The translations under genes and the position numbers were made by a program. Below the pieces are notes generated by a model that worked only from the letters and a program-made list of their open reading frames with translations, did not search any database and had not been told where the DNA came from. Below, in pieces: positions 47,007 through 56,163 of a stretch of 64,000 nt of DNA. The stretch is from positions 1-64,000 of the forward strand of contig NZ_JACSQF010000017.1 in NCBI RefSeq assembly GCF_014836755.1, in the 5' to 3' direction. Source of the DNA: Oerskovia merdavium. GTDB lineage: Bacteria > Actinomycetota > Actinomycetes > Actinomycetales > Cellulomonadaceae. Each line of letters opens with the position of its first letter. Position 1 is the first letter of the stretch.

Positions 47007-48972
47007 TCAGGCCTCGACCACCCCTCCGGCCCCCGCCTCGACCCGGGGCGTCCCCCGTTCCTCGCTCCGCGTCTCGGTCGAGATCCGCAGCGCGGCCACG
47101 AGGTCGCGGTACAGCTCGTCGGCGGCGAGCAGCTCGGCGTGCGTCCCGCGCCCGCACGCGACCGTCCTCCATGACGAGGATCTGGTCGGCGTCGATCACG
47201 GTCGAGAGCCGGTGCGCGATCGTCACGACGGCTCGGTCGCGCGACAGGTCCTCGATCACGGCGTGGACCGCGGCCTCGGTGAGGCCGTCGACCTGTGCGG
47301 TGGCCTCGTCGAGCAGCAGCACCTCGGGCGCGTGCAGCACGGCCCGGGCGAGGGCCACGCGCTGGCGTTCTCCGCCCGAGACCGTGGTCCCGACGAGCGA
47401 GGTGTCGAGCCCGTCCTCGAGCGAGCGGACCTTGGCGTCGAGACGGACCTTGGCCAGCGCGTCCCACATGGCGTCCTCGGTCGCGTCGGGGTCGGACAGG
47501 CGCAGGTTCTCACGGATCGTGCCGGGCACGACGGGCGTCTCCTGCTCGACGTACGCGATGCGCGAGCGCACCTCGTCGAACGTGTAGCCGTCGTAGGGCC
47601 GACCGTCGAGCAGCAGCGTGCCGGACTCGGGCTGGAGGAAGCGCAGGAGCAGCGAGAACGTGGTGGTCTTGCCGGCTCCCGACGGGCCGACGATCGCGAC
47701 CTGACCGCGCCGGGGCACCTCGAACGTGAGGTCGCGGACCACGGGCTCGCCGCCGGGCAGGTAGCGCGCGGTCACGTCCCGGAACGCGAGCACGGGCGTC
47801 TCGCCCGCCTCGCCCGGGGAGGGGTGGGCGAGACGCGGTGGGTGCGCGGCGCCGTCGGGCAGGGCGCTCCCCCGGCCCGACGACGGCACGCCCCCTCCCG
47901 CCGCACCTCGCCCGGGTGCGTCCTCGGCAGGGGCGCCGGCCCGCCCGGGCTCCTCGATCTCGATGGCCTCGACCTCGCGGATGCGGCCCGCGGCCGCGAT
48001 ACCGGCCTGGAGCTGGCTGACGTTCTGCGTGAGGCTCGTGACGGGGTCGACGATCTGGAACGCGTACAGCAGGAACGCGACCAGGCTCGAGACCGCGAGC
48101 AGGCCCTGGTCGACGCGCCACGCGCCGAGCGCGAGGATCACGATGATCGCGAGCTGGATGCCGCCGCCCGCGATGGTCCAGGCGACGGCCTCGGTGCGCA
48201 CCGACCGGACGCTGTGCCGGGCCGCGTCGCGCGCGTCGTCGACCACGCGGTCGATCTGGCGCTGCTCGGCGCGGCTCGCCTTGATGGTCCGCAGCGCGCG
48301 CAGCCCGCCCTCGAGCACGCCGCCGAGCCGTCCGAGCGACTCCTGGGCCTGCTCCTGGGCCTTGGCGATGCGCGGCATGAGCGACCCCACGAGCACGCCG
48401 ATGACGACGATCGCGAGGAGCGTCGTGCCGAGCAGGACCGTGTCGAGCACGGCCATGAGGACGATCGTCCCCACCAGCCCGACGACCGCGTTGACGAGGT
48501 TGACGATGCTCGACGACGCGGCCTCGCGCAGCAGCACGGTGTCCGAGGTGACGCGCGTGACGAGCTCTCCGGTGGGCCGCGACCCGAGCGCCCCGACCTT
48601 GGCGCGGAAGAAGCGGCGGACCATCGAGGTGCGGGCGTCGAGCACCACGCGCTCCGCGAGCGTGCCCAGCAGGATCCACTGCCACAGGCCCAGGACGAGC
48701 CCCACGAGCAGGAGCCCGACCAGCAGCCCGACGGCCGGCGCGAGCGAGGCCCCGGTGCCGAGCGTGTCGAGGACGCGCTTGGTGACCATGGGGGTCGCGA
48801 GGCTCGCGGCCGTGGTGCCGAGCCCGAGGACCAGGCCCAGCGCGAGCGTGCGTCGGTGGGGCTTGACGAAGGTCCACAGGACCTTGAGGCGTGGGAGGAG
48901 CGGCCCCTTGGGCTCAGGCGGCCCGGAGTTCTCGAGGGTCGGGTCGGTCGACGCGGGGGCGGTGGCGGCCAT
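47007..48972 (-). CDS. ABC exporter (fused membrane and ATPase domains) with a frameshift near the 3' end
   Basis: About 655 residues if the frame is restored. The membrane domain (six helices, about residues 30-310) precedes the ATPase: Walker A GPSGAGKTT, signature VSGGERQRVALARAV, Walker B VLLLDEATAQVD, H-loop TIAHRLS. After VMEDGRVRA the frame is lost near 47147-47155; the +1/-2 frame continues with G-T-H-A-E-L-L-A-A-D-E-L-Y-R-D-L, the expected exporter end, and stops at 47007. All catalytic motifs lie before the break. The unshifted frame reads on to 46672 as an Arg/Gly-rich tail. The ATG at 48972 is the likeliest start. Confidence 0.85.
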
Positions 48973-48980
48973 GCGCCCAG

Positions 48981-48998
48981 TGGAACACGCATGTCCCA
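48981..48998. promoter_or_regulatory. Candidate TetR operator between the ABC exporter and tetR
   Basis: TGGAACA-CGCA-TGTCCCA, a near-perfect dyad in the 71-bp gap between divergent genes. Read toward the exporter, it lies right after a TTGTCT -35-like box, so a bound repressor would block that promoter. Confidence 0.5.
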
Positions 48999-49043
48999 TT
49001 TCAGACAAGAGACGTCCCGTCGCTTCGCGGATACGCTGAGCAC

Positions 49044-49703
49044 GTGACAGCCAGCGACACCGCCGCCGTGCCGCGCGAGGCGAGCGCCGACGCTCCTCCC
49101 GCCGCGACGCCTGCGGTCCCCGAGGCCCCCGCGACCGGAGCCCGTGCCCGCACCCGGCGCGCGATCCTCGACGCGGCCGTCGAGGTGTTCAGCACCAACG
49201 CCTCGGCCTCGCTCGGTGAGGTCGCCCAGGCCGCGCAGGTCGGCCGCAGCACCCTGCACCGCTACTTCCCCGAGCGCGCGGACCTCATCCGAGCCGTCGG
49301 GGCCGAGGCCCTCGACCGCACGCGCGCCGCGATCCGCGCGGCCCGGCTCGAGGACGGTGACCCGGCCGCGGCCCTGCGCCGGCTCGTGATCGAGTACTTC
49401 GACCTGGGGCCCTGGTACATGCTGCTGTTCCACGAGGCCTCGCTCGCCGAGGACGAGGCGTTCTGGGCCGAGAGCGACGCGGCCGAGGCCCCCGTGCGCG
49501 CGCTGTTCGCACGAGGCCAGGACGACGGCACGTTCGACCCGACACTGACCATCTCCTGGAACCAGCGCACCGTGTGGTGGACACTGTTCAACGCCTGGTC
49601 GGTCATGACCGAGGACGGTGCGTCGCGCAGCGACGCGCTGCGCATGGCGGTCCGCAGCGTCGAGGGCGTGGTCCTCGCGGTGCGCAGCGCTCCCCCGGCC
49701 TGA
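49044..49703 (+). CDS. TetR family transcriptional regulator
   Basis: 219 residues. A Pro/Ala-rich N-terminal extension (about 35 residues) precedes the helix-turn-helix (RRAILDAAVEVFSTNASASLGEVAQAAQVGRSTLHRYFPERADL, in order). The C-terminal ligand domain is variable. The GTG at 49044 follows a -10 TACGCT by six bases, so the mRNA is probably leaderless. It is divergent from the ABC exporter across a short dyad and most likely represses it. Confidence 0.9.
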   Translation: MTASDTAAVPREASADAPPAATPAVPEAPATGARARTRRAILDAAVEVFSTNASASLGEVAQAAQVGRSTLHRYFPERADLIRAVGAEALDRTRAAIRAARLEDGDPAAALRRLVIEYFDLGPWYMLLFHEASLAEDEAFWAESDAAEAPVRALFARGQDDGTFDPTLTISWNQRTVWWTLFNAWSVMTEDGASRSDALRMAVRSVEGVVLAVRSAPPA

Positions 49704-49747
49704 CCGCCCGCACCGACGACCCGCACGAGCGAACCGAGGACGACCGC

Positions 49748-49936
49748 ATGAAGAACATCCGCTGGGCGAGCCTCCTGACCGTGCTCGGGTGCGCCGTGGT
49801 GGGGCTCGTGAGCCTGTTCTCGCTGCTCAGAGGCCGCACGTGGGCGTGGTTCCCGCTGCTCGTCGCGGTCGCGGTGGGGTTCCGCGAGATCCGCTACCTC
49901 CAGCGGATCGACCACCAGCGAAACGCCCCGCGGTAG
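49748..49936 (+). CDS. Small membrane protein of unknown function
   Basis: 62 residues with two membrane helices: WASLLTVLGCAVVGLVSLFSLL and TWAWFPLLVAVAVGFREI, ending in a basic tail. GAGG lies about eight bases before the ATG. It starts 44 bp after the tetR stop and may be co-transcribed with it. No family recognised. Confidence 0.65.
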   Translation: MKNIRWASLLTVLGCAVVGLVSLFSLLRGRTWAWFPLLVAVAVGFREIRYLQRIDHQRNAPR

Positions 49937-50171
49937 TCTCGGTACCTGCCCCCGGCCGGCGCGCACCGGTCGGCTGCGCACCCAGGGCCCGCCCCTCAGG
50001 GGCGTCCCGGAGGGGATGTCCCCCATCCGACGGGCGCCCGTCATCCTCCGGGAGGACGGGACCCTCTCCGAGGATGGTTCGGAGGACCGATGTGCCCGCA
50101 CCCCCGCCCCGCAGAGACTGGTAGCACGCCCCGCGACAGCGAGGGCGGCCAACTTTCCCTGGGGAGGAAGC
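49937..50171 (+). promoter_or_regulatory. Long structured leader upstream of a small membrane protein gene
   Basis: A possible -10 TAGTCT lies at 49935-49940, giving a leader of about 225 bases. It contains several hairpins: GGGGATGTCCCCC-type near 50013, CCCGTC(50037-50042)/GACGGG(50055-50060), and CTCCGAGGATGGTTCGGAG at 50066-50084. CCCGTC can also pair with GACGGG at 50029-50034. I do not recognise a known riboswitch; a 6C RNA was considered and rejected. Confidence 0.4.
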
Positions 50172-50444
50172 ATGACCACGCAGGTCACGACCTCGACGCC
50201 GATCCGCGTCGCACTCCGCGGCCACGACTCGACCGCGCGCCGTGCGCGCTCGTCGCAGCGCCCGGACGGCTCGCGCCCCACCTCCCTGCCCGACGACGAC
50301 GCGTCCGTCCCGCAGTCACGTCGCCCGGCCGCGGCGAGCGACCCGTCCGACCGCGCGAACGGCTGGCTCGTGGCCGGCTCGGTCCTCGTGGCCATCGCGC
50401 TGTTCTCCGCGCTCGCGCTCAGCTCGTTCGCGACGCTGGGCTGA
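50172..50444 (+). CDS. Small single-helix membrane protein of unknown function
   Basis: 90 residues: a basic, Ser/Arg-rich N-terminal part of about 60 residues, then one membrane helix (WLVAGSVLVAIALFSALALSSF). The ATG follows a near-perfect GGGGAGGAAGC. The long structured leader and the terminator right after make this a single-gene unit. No family recognised. Confidence 0.65.
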   Translation: MTTQVTTSTPIRVALRGHDSTARRARSSQRPDGSRPTSLPDDDASVPQSRRPAAASDPSDRANGWLVAGSVLVAIALFSALALSSFATLG

Positions 50445-50478
50445 CCGGCTGACCTGTCACGACCCCACAGACCCGTCA

Positions 50479-50510
50479 GGACCCGCGTGACCTCGAGGTC
50501 ACGCGGGTCC
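50479..50510. terminator. Perfect 32-bp palindromic terminator
   Basis: GGACCCGCGTGACCTC followed directly by its complement (the centre is TCGA). It lies in the gap between the small membrane gene and the converging pnkp gene. Confidence 0.8.
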
Positions 50511-50538
50511 CGCCATGTCACGGCCCTCCCCAGGCTGC

Positions 50539-53205
50539 TCAGAGCCGCGGGTCGACCGGCTCCGACTCGAGCGCCAGGACCGCGAAGACGACCTCGTGGA
50601 CGCGCCACAGCGGCTCGCCCGCGACCACGCGCTCGACGGCCTCGAGCCCCAGCGCGTACTCGCGCAGCGCGAGCGACTGCTTGCGGCCCAGCGACCGGAC
50701 CCGGAGCCGCTCCAGGTGGTGCTCCTGGGTGTACTCGGGTCCGTAGATGATCCGCAGGTACTCGCGGCCGCGGACCTTGAGCCCCGGCTGGACGAGCCCC
50801 TTGGGCCCGCGCACGAGGTTCGCGAGCGGCTTGACGACCATCCCCTCGCCGCCCGCCTCGGTCATCTCCTCCCACCAGCGGACCCCCTCGGCGCGCGAGG
50901 CGTCGTCCGCGAGGTCGACCACGAGACGGCGCGTGGGCCGGAAGAGCACCGGGTCGGCCTCGACCAGGCGGTCGGCGATGCCCAGGTGCCACAGGTGGTC
51001 GCGCGTCGCGTACGTCGCCCCGCCCGGGGTGGCCGGGCCGGGGGCACCGACCGGTTCGCCGGATCCGCTCGTCCCGCTCGCGAGCACCTGGAAGGGGGCG
51101 AGCTGCACGCCGTCGAGCCCGTCGATGGGCCACCGGTAGCGGCGGTACGCCTCGGTGTACCTCTCGGCGTCGTCGGCGCGCGACGCCGTCCGCGCCCGCA
51201 GCCCCTCGACGTCGACGCCGCGCGCGACGGCCGCGTCGAGCGCCGCGAGCGCGGGCGGCATGACCGCGCGCGCTGCGGCCCCGACGCTCGCGTACTGGTC
51301 GCGGATGAGCTGGTCGGCCTTGGCGGACCAGGGCAGGATCTCGGCGTCGAGCAGGACCCAGTCGGCCCCCAGCTCGTCCCACACCCCGGCCCCGTCGAGG
51401 GCCTTCGCGACGCGCTCGAGGAGGGCCTCCGCCGTCGGGCCGGAGAAGAGCGGACGTCCCGTCCGCGTGTGCGCGACCCCGCGCCCTCCCGGCTGGACGT
51501 CCACGCCGAAGCGCCACGCCGAGGCCCCGTACGCCTCGCGGCACACCAGCACCACGGCGCGCGACCCCATGTGCTTCTCCTCGCACACGACCTGCCCGAC
51601 GCCGTCGCCCGAGTACGCCGCGAACGCGCCGTCGGGGTGCTCGAGGTAGCCGGGGAGCCGTGACGTCGCGACCGGGCTCATGGTCGGCGGCAGGTACAGC
51701 AGCGCCCGCGGGTCGACCGCGAACCGGCTCATGACCTCCAGGGCCCCCGCGGCGTTCTCCTCGGGGATCGTGATCCTGCCCCGCGTGCCCGTGACGACCG
51801 AGCGTCGGCCGAGCACGTCTGTCACGTCGAGCACGTCGGGATCGCGCTGCGGCTGTGCCCCTTCGGTGCCCGCCGCGTCGGTACCGGCGTCCAGCAGGAA
51901 CGGGCGCGCGGGCTCGTAGTAGACCTCGGCCGCGGGTACCGAGACGAGCTCCTTCTCGGGGTAGCGCAGCGCCGAGAGCTTCCCGCCGAACACGCAGCCC
52001 GTGTCGAGGCACATCGTGTTGTTGACCCACTCGGCCTCGGGCGTGGGCGTGTGCCCGTAGAGCACCATGGCCCGGCCGCGGTACTCGTTCGCCCAGGGGT
52101 AGCGCACGGGCAGCCCGAACTCGTCGGTCTCGCCCGTGGTGTCGCCGTAGAGCGCGAAGCTGCGCACCCGCCCCGACGCGCGCCCGTGGTACGACTCCTT
52201 GAGCCCCGCGTGCGCGACCACGAGCCGCCCGCCGTCGAGCACGAGGTGCGAGACCAGGTCACGGCAGAACGTCTCGACGTCCTTGCGGAACTCCTCGGGC
52301 TCCTCGGCGAGCTGTGCGAGCGTCGTCTCCAGCCCGTGGCTGACGGTCACGTTGCGCCCCGCGAGCGCGCGCACGAGCTTGTGCTCGTGGTTGCCGGGTA
52401 CGGCGAGCGCGTGCCCCGCCCGGACCATGCCCATGACGAGGCGCAGGACGCCCGGCGAGTCCGGTCCGCGGTCGACGAGGTCGCCCAGGAACACCGCGCG
52501 GCGGCCTTCAGGGTGGGCGGCGTCGACCGCACGGCCGGCCTCGTCGCGCTCGATCACGTATCCGAGCGTGGTCAGCAGGGCCTCGAGCTCGGCGCGGCAG
52601 CCGTGCACGTCACCGATCGCGTCGAACGGCCCGGTCTGGTCGCGGAGGTCGTTCAGCAGCGGCTCGCGGGAGATCGTGGCGGACGCGATCTCGTCGACGC
52701 CGCGCAGCACGTGGACCTTGCGGAAGCCCTCTCGGTTCAGCGACTTGAGCGACGAGCGCAGCGCCTGGCGCTGACGCTTGACGACGTGGTCGCCGAAGTC
52801 GCGGTCGGGGCGGGAGCGGTTGCGCTCGATCGCGACGGTCTCGGGCACGTCGAGCACGATCGCGACGGGCAGGACGTCGTGCGCCCGCGCGAGCGCCACG
52901 AGGTTCTTGCGCGCTGCGGACTGCACGTTCGTCGCGTCGACGACCGTCAGGTGCCCCGCCTCGAGCCGCTTGCTCACGATCGTGCCGAGCACCTCGAACG
53001 CCGCGGCCGTGGCCGACTGGTCGTTGACGTCGCCCGAGACGAGGCCGCGGCAGAAGTCCGAGGACACGGCCTCGAAGGGCCCGAACCGTTCGCGCGCGAA
53101 CGTCGACTTCCCGGACCCGGACACCCCGACGAGGACCACGAGCGAGAGCTCGGGCACGGTCAGGACGCGGGGTCCCTCGTCGGTCACGCGCTGCTCCTCG
53201 GTCAT
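50539..53205 (-). CDS. pnkp: Pnkp: polynucleotide kinase-phosphatase/ligase of the bacterial RNA repair system
   Basis: 888 residues with three parts. The 5'-kinase has a P-loop GVSGSGKST (residues 27-35). The central metallophosphatase has GDVHG (about 198-202), GDLVDRGPDS and GNHEH, and removes the 2',3'-cyclic or 3' phosphate. The C-terminal nucleotidyltransferase/ligase has EKHMGSR (KxxGxR, motif I), with later ligase motifs EGMVVKPL. Length is close to the about 870 of the type member from Clostridium. It overlaps hen1 by four bases (ATGA) and is co-translated. Pnkp and Hen1 together rejoin RNA cut by ribotoxins and add a protecting methyl group. Confidence 0.95.
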   Translation of the reverse strand: MTEEQRVTDEGPRVLTVPELSLVVLVGVSGSGKSTFARERFGPFEAVSSDFCRGLVSGDVNDQSATAAAFEVLGTIVSKRLEAGHLTVVDATNVQSAARKNLVALARAHDVLPVAIVLDVPETVAIERNRSRPDRDFGDHVVKRQRQALRSSLKSLNREGFRKVHVLRGVDEIASATISREPLLNDLRDQTGPFDAIGDVHGCRAELEALLTTLGYVIERDEAGRAVDAAHPEGRRAVFLGDLVDRGPDSPGVLRLVMGMVRAGHALAVPGNHEHKLVRALAGRNVTVSHGLETTLAQLAEEPEEFRKDVETFCRDLVSHLVLDGGRLVVAHAGLKESYHGRASGRVRSFALYGDTTGETDEFGLPVRYPWANEYRGRAMVLYGHTPTPEAEWVNNTMCLDTGCVFGGKLSALRYPEKELVSVPAAEVYYEPARPFLLDAGTDAAGTEGAQPQRDPDVLDVTDVLGRRSVVTGTRGRITIPEENAAGALEVMSRFAVDPRALLYLPPTMSPVATSRLPGYLEHPDGAFAAYSGDGVGQVVCEEKHMGSRAVVLVCREAYGASAWRFGVDVQPGGRGVAHTRTGRPLFSGPTAEALLERVAKALDGAGVWDELGADWVLLDAEILPWSAKADQLIRDQYASVGAAARAVMPPALAALDAAVARGVDVEGLRARTASRADDAERYTEAYRRYRWPIDGLDGVQLAPFQVLASGTSGSGEPVGAPGPATPGGATYATRDHLWHLGIADRLVEADPVLFRPTRRLVVDLADDASRAEGVRWWEEMTEAGGEGMVVKPLANLVRGPKGLVQPGLKVRGREYLRIIYGPEYTQEHHLERLRVRSLGRKQSLALREYALGLEAVERVVAGEPLWRVHEVVFAVLALESEPVDPRL

Positions 53206-54785
53206 GCCCCTGCCTCCGTCGATCGTACGAACAGCGCCATCTGCGTCGGCGACCCCAGCCCGCGCGGCCCCACGTCCTCGGGTCCGACGTCGCGGAAGGT
53301 GACCGCGTACCCGTGACGGTGCGCGACGCCGTCGGCCCACGCCTGGAGCTCGGCGCGCGTCCACTCGAACCGGTGGTCCGTGTGGCGGTGGCCGTGCTCC
53401 TCGAGCGTCGGGTACAGCGCGTTGTACTCGACGTTGGGCGTCGTCACGACGACCGTCGCCGGCCGGGCCTCGGCGAACACGACCCGTTCGAGCGCGCCCA
53501 GGCGCGGCGGGTCGACGTGCTCGATCACCTCCATGAGCACCGCGGCGTCGAAGCCCGCGATCCGCTCGTCGCGGTACGTGAGCGAGGACTGCACGAGCTG
53601 CACGCGCTCGCGCTCGGCGTCGCTCGCGTCCTCGAGACGGAGGCGCGTCGCGGCCCGTTCGAGCTCGCGCGCGGCCACGTCGGTCCCGAGCAGCCGCGTG
53701 AAGCGGCGGTCGGCGGCGAGGAGACGCAGGAGGGCGCCCTCGCCGCACCCGAGGTCGACGACGCTGCGCGCGCCGACCTCGTGCAGGGCCGCGATCACGG
53801 CCTCGGCGCGCTGCCGGGCGAGCGTGGGCGCCTTCTCCTGCCCGACGGCGTCGCTCCCCGCGGCGGGGACGTCGCCCTCGGTCGGGGTCTCGTCGGTACC
53901 GGGCTCGGCGCCGGCGTCCGTCCCGGCGTCCGCAGGCAGCGGACCACCGTCGAGCGTCACGAGGCGGTCGGTCGCGTCCTCGACGTACCGGTGCTGGTGC
54001 GCGAGGTAGCGGTGCATGATCTGGTCCCGCTCGGGGTGACCGGCGAGCCACCCCTCGCCCGCGCGCAGCAGCTTGTCGACCTCGTCGCCCGTGACCCAGT
54101 AGTGCTTGGCGTCGTCGAGCACGGGCAGAAGGACGTACAGGTGGTGCAGGGCGTCGGCGAGCCGAACGGTCCCGGTCAGGCGCAGGTCGACGTAGCGCGA
54201 GTCGCCCCACTCGGGCACGGTCGGGTCGAGCGGCTCGGGCGTGGCGACGACGGTCCAGCCCAGGGGCTCGAACAGGCGCTCGGCGAGCCGCGCACCACCG
54301 CGGCACGGCAGCGCGGGAACGTGGATCTCGAGCGGGACCGGGGAGTCCGCGAGCGCCTGCCGGGAGTCGCAGCGGCCTGTCATCGCGGTGCGGAACACTG
54401 CGCCGAGCGCGACCGCGAGCATCGACGAGGCGGCGTAGGGCCGGTCGTTGACGTACTGGGCGAGCGAGAACGCGTCGCGGCCACCGAACCGCTTGTTGCG
54501 CACGATCCCCACGGGGTCGACCTCGAGGAGCAGCGCGACCGTGCAGCGCGCGGGCTCGGCCTCGGGGTAGAAGACGTGCGCCGTGCCGACGGGCAGGTCG
54601 AACGACTGGGCCCGCGCGGGGTGCTTGTGCAGCAGGTACCCGAGGTCGGTCGCGTCCGTCATCGCTGTCGTGGGCGTCTCTGGTGCTGGCGTCTCCGGTG
54701 CAGGCGTCTCCGCCCCGGGCGGGGCGGTCCTGGGCAGGGCGGTCCCGGCCGGCGCGCCGGCGGTCGTCGTGAGGGTGACCAGCAT
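53202..54785 (-). CDS. hen1: Hen1: 3'-terminal RNA ribose 2'-O-methyltransferase
   Basis: 527 residues. The C-terminal methyltransferase shows VVDLGCGEGALLRLLA (AdoMet loop) and the metal-binding EVIEHVDP with HGHRHTDHRFEW, the E-x-x-E-H plus His pattern of Hen1. The N-terminal half (LGYLLHKHP, VGTAHVFYPEA, KRFGGRDAFSLAQYVNDRPY) activates Pnkp in known systems. Between the conserved first residues (MLVTLTTT) and LGYLLHKHP lies an about 35-residue Pro/Glu/Thr insert (PAPETPAPETP). An Asp/Gly/Thr-rich linker separates the halves. The ATG at 54785 is chosen because the family begins there. Confidence 0.94.
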   Translation of the reverse strand: MLVTLTTTAGAPAGTALPRTAPPGAETPAPETPAPETPTTAMTDATDLGYLLHKHPARAQSFDLPVGTAHVFYPEAEPARCTVALLLEVDPVGIVRNKRFGGRDAFSLAQYVNDRPYAASSMLAVALGAVFRTAMTGRCDSRQALADSPVPLEIHVPALPCRGGARLAERLFEPLGWTVVATPEPLDPTVPEWGDSRYVDLRLTGTVRLADALHHLYVLLPVLDDAKHYWVTGDEVDKLLRAGEGWLAGHPERDQIMHRYLAHQHRYVEDATDRLVTLDGGPLPADAGTDAGAEPGTDETPTEGDVPAAGSDAVGQEKAPTLARQRAEAVIAALHEVGARSVVDLGCGEGALLRLLAADRRFTRLLGTDVAARELERAATRLRLEDASDAERERVQLVQSSLTYRDERIAGFDAAVLMEVIEHVDPPRLGALERVVFAEARPATVVVTTPNVEYNALYPTLEEHGHRHTDHRFEWTRAELQAWADGVAHRHGYAVTFRDVGPEDVGPRGLGSPTQMALFVRSTEAGA

Positions 54786-54893
54786 GCTGTGCATGCTCCC
54801 ACGGGTGCGCAACGGATTTACGCTGGAGGTGGTCCGTGCGTCCGCGCGTCGACGACGACCGTGGACGCCGTGTCCTCGACGGACGGAGCAGTC

Positions 54894-56078
54894 ATGCCCA
54901 CGACACCGCAGGTCCCGGTCGGCGTCCCCGACGGACGACCCGGAGGACCGCCCGGCTCGCTCCCCTCCCCCGCCCCTGCGGACTCCGGCCCGGGGGTCGA
55001 CGAGTTCGCCGAGCGGCTGTTCGCGTCGTCGCTCGGCGCGATCGAGGTCTTCGGGGTGTATCTCGGGGACCGGCTGGGCTGGTACCGGTCGCTCGCGACG
55101 GACGGTCCTGCGACGTCGTCCGAGCTGGCCGCGCGGACGGGCACGCAGGAGCGCTATGCGCGCGAGTGGCTCGAGGGGCAGGCGGTCGCGGGGATCCTCG
55201 CTGTCGTTCCTGGGCGCGTGCCGTCGGGTGTGCGCGGGGAGGACGCCTCGGCGCGCCGCTACGCCCTGCCGCCCGGCCCGGCCGAGGTCCTGACCGACGA
55301 GCACAGCCTCGCGTACCTGGGACCTCTGCCCCGGTTGTTCGCGGCCGTGGGGCGCACGTTCGACGAGCTGCTCGACGCGTACCGCGACGGCGGCGGGGTC
55401 TCGTGGGGCCGGCTCGGCGCGGACGCGCGCGAGGCCCAGGCGGACCTGAACAGGCCGTGGTTCGAGCACGAGCTCGCGGGTGCGCTCGGTCAGGTACCGG
55501 ACCTGCACGCGATCCTGTCGCGCCCGGCGGCGCGCGTCGCGGACGTGGGCTGCGGCGCCGGGTGGTCGACCGTCGCGCTCGCGCGCGCGTACCCGCAGGC
55601 CCGGTTCGACGGGTACGACGTGGACGCCCCGTCGGTCGACATGGCCCGCGCGAACGCCGAGGCCGCGGGGGTCGCGGACCGTGTGACGTTCCGGGTCGCG
55701 GACGCGGCGACGCTCCCCGACTCGATCGCGCTCGACGCGGCCTTCGCGTTCGAGTGCACGCACGACATGCCGCGTCCGGTCGAGGTCCTGTCGGCGGTCC
55801 GTCGGGCCGTCCTGCCCGACGGCGCCGTGGTCGTCATGGACGAGGCCGTCGCCGAGGAGTTCACCGCGCCGGGGGACGAGGTGGAGCGGCTCATGTACGG
55901 GTTCAGCCAGTTCGTGTGCCTGCCCGACGGGCTGTCGTCGTCGCCGTCGGTCGGCACGGGCACGGTCATGCGGCCCGCGACGCTCGAGCGGTACGCGTTC
56001 GACGCCGGGTTCGAGCGCGTGGAGGTCCTGCCGATCGAGGGGTTCAGCTTCTTCCGGTTCTACCGGCTGCACCACTGA
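54894..56078 (+). CDS. Class I SAM-dependent methyltransferase with N-terminal winged helix (Rv2258c-like)
   Basis: 394 residues. After a Pro/Gly-rich start, a winged-helix-like domain (EFAERLFASSLGAIEVFGVYLGDRLGWYRSL, ATSSELAARTGTQERYAREWLEGQAVAGIL) precedes the Rossmann domain: RVADVGCGAGWSTVALARAYP (AdoMet motif I) and DAAFAFECTHDMPRPVEVL. Length and architecture match Mycobacterium Rv2258c. The ATG at 54894 has GGAG five bases before it. Divergent from hen1, but not clearly part of the RNA repair unit; its substrate is unknown. Confidence 0.9.
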   Translation: MPTTPQVPVGVPDGRPGGPPGSLPSPAPADSGPGVDEFAERLFASSLGAIEVFGVYLGDRLGWYRSLATDGPATSSELAARTGTQERYAREWLEGQAVAGILAVVPGRVPSGVRGEDASARRYALPPGPAEVLTDEHSLAYLGPLPRLFAAVGRTFDELLDAYRDGGGVSWGRLGADAREAQADLNRPWFEHELAGALGQVPDLHAILSRPAARVADVGCGAGWSTVALARAYPQARFDGYDVDAPSVDMARANAEAAGVADRVTFRVADAATLPDSIALDAAFAFECTHDMPRPVEVLSAVRRAVLPDGAVVVMDEAVAEEFTAPGDEVERLMYGFSQFVCLPDGLSSSPSVGTGTVMRPATLERYAFDAGFERVEVLPIEGFSFFRFYRLHH

Positions 56079-56163
56079 GCGCCCACCTGGCGCTGCCCCC
56101 CGGAAGCAGCCGCTCCCCTAGGCTGTGCTCCGCGGCGCCACCCGGGGCCAGGGGGAGGACGTC

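Noticed and set aside
49937-50171. 6C RNA or known riboswitch in the leader
   Set aside because: Runs of C are only five long and are not in paired loops; no other riboswitch consensus fits.
50539-54306. 1255-residue frame as a fused hen1-pnkp protein
   Set aside because: The upstream part is hen1 read in the wrong frame. True pnkp starts at 53205 in an ATGA overlap.
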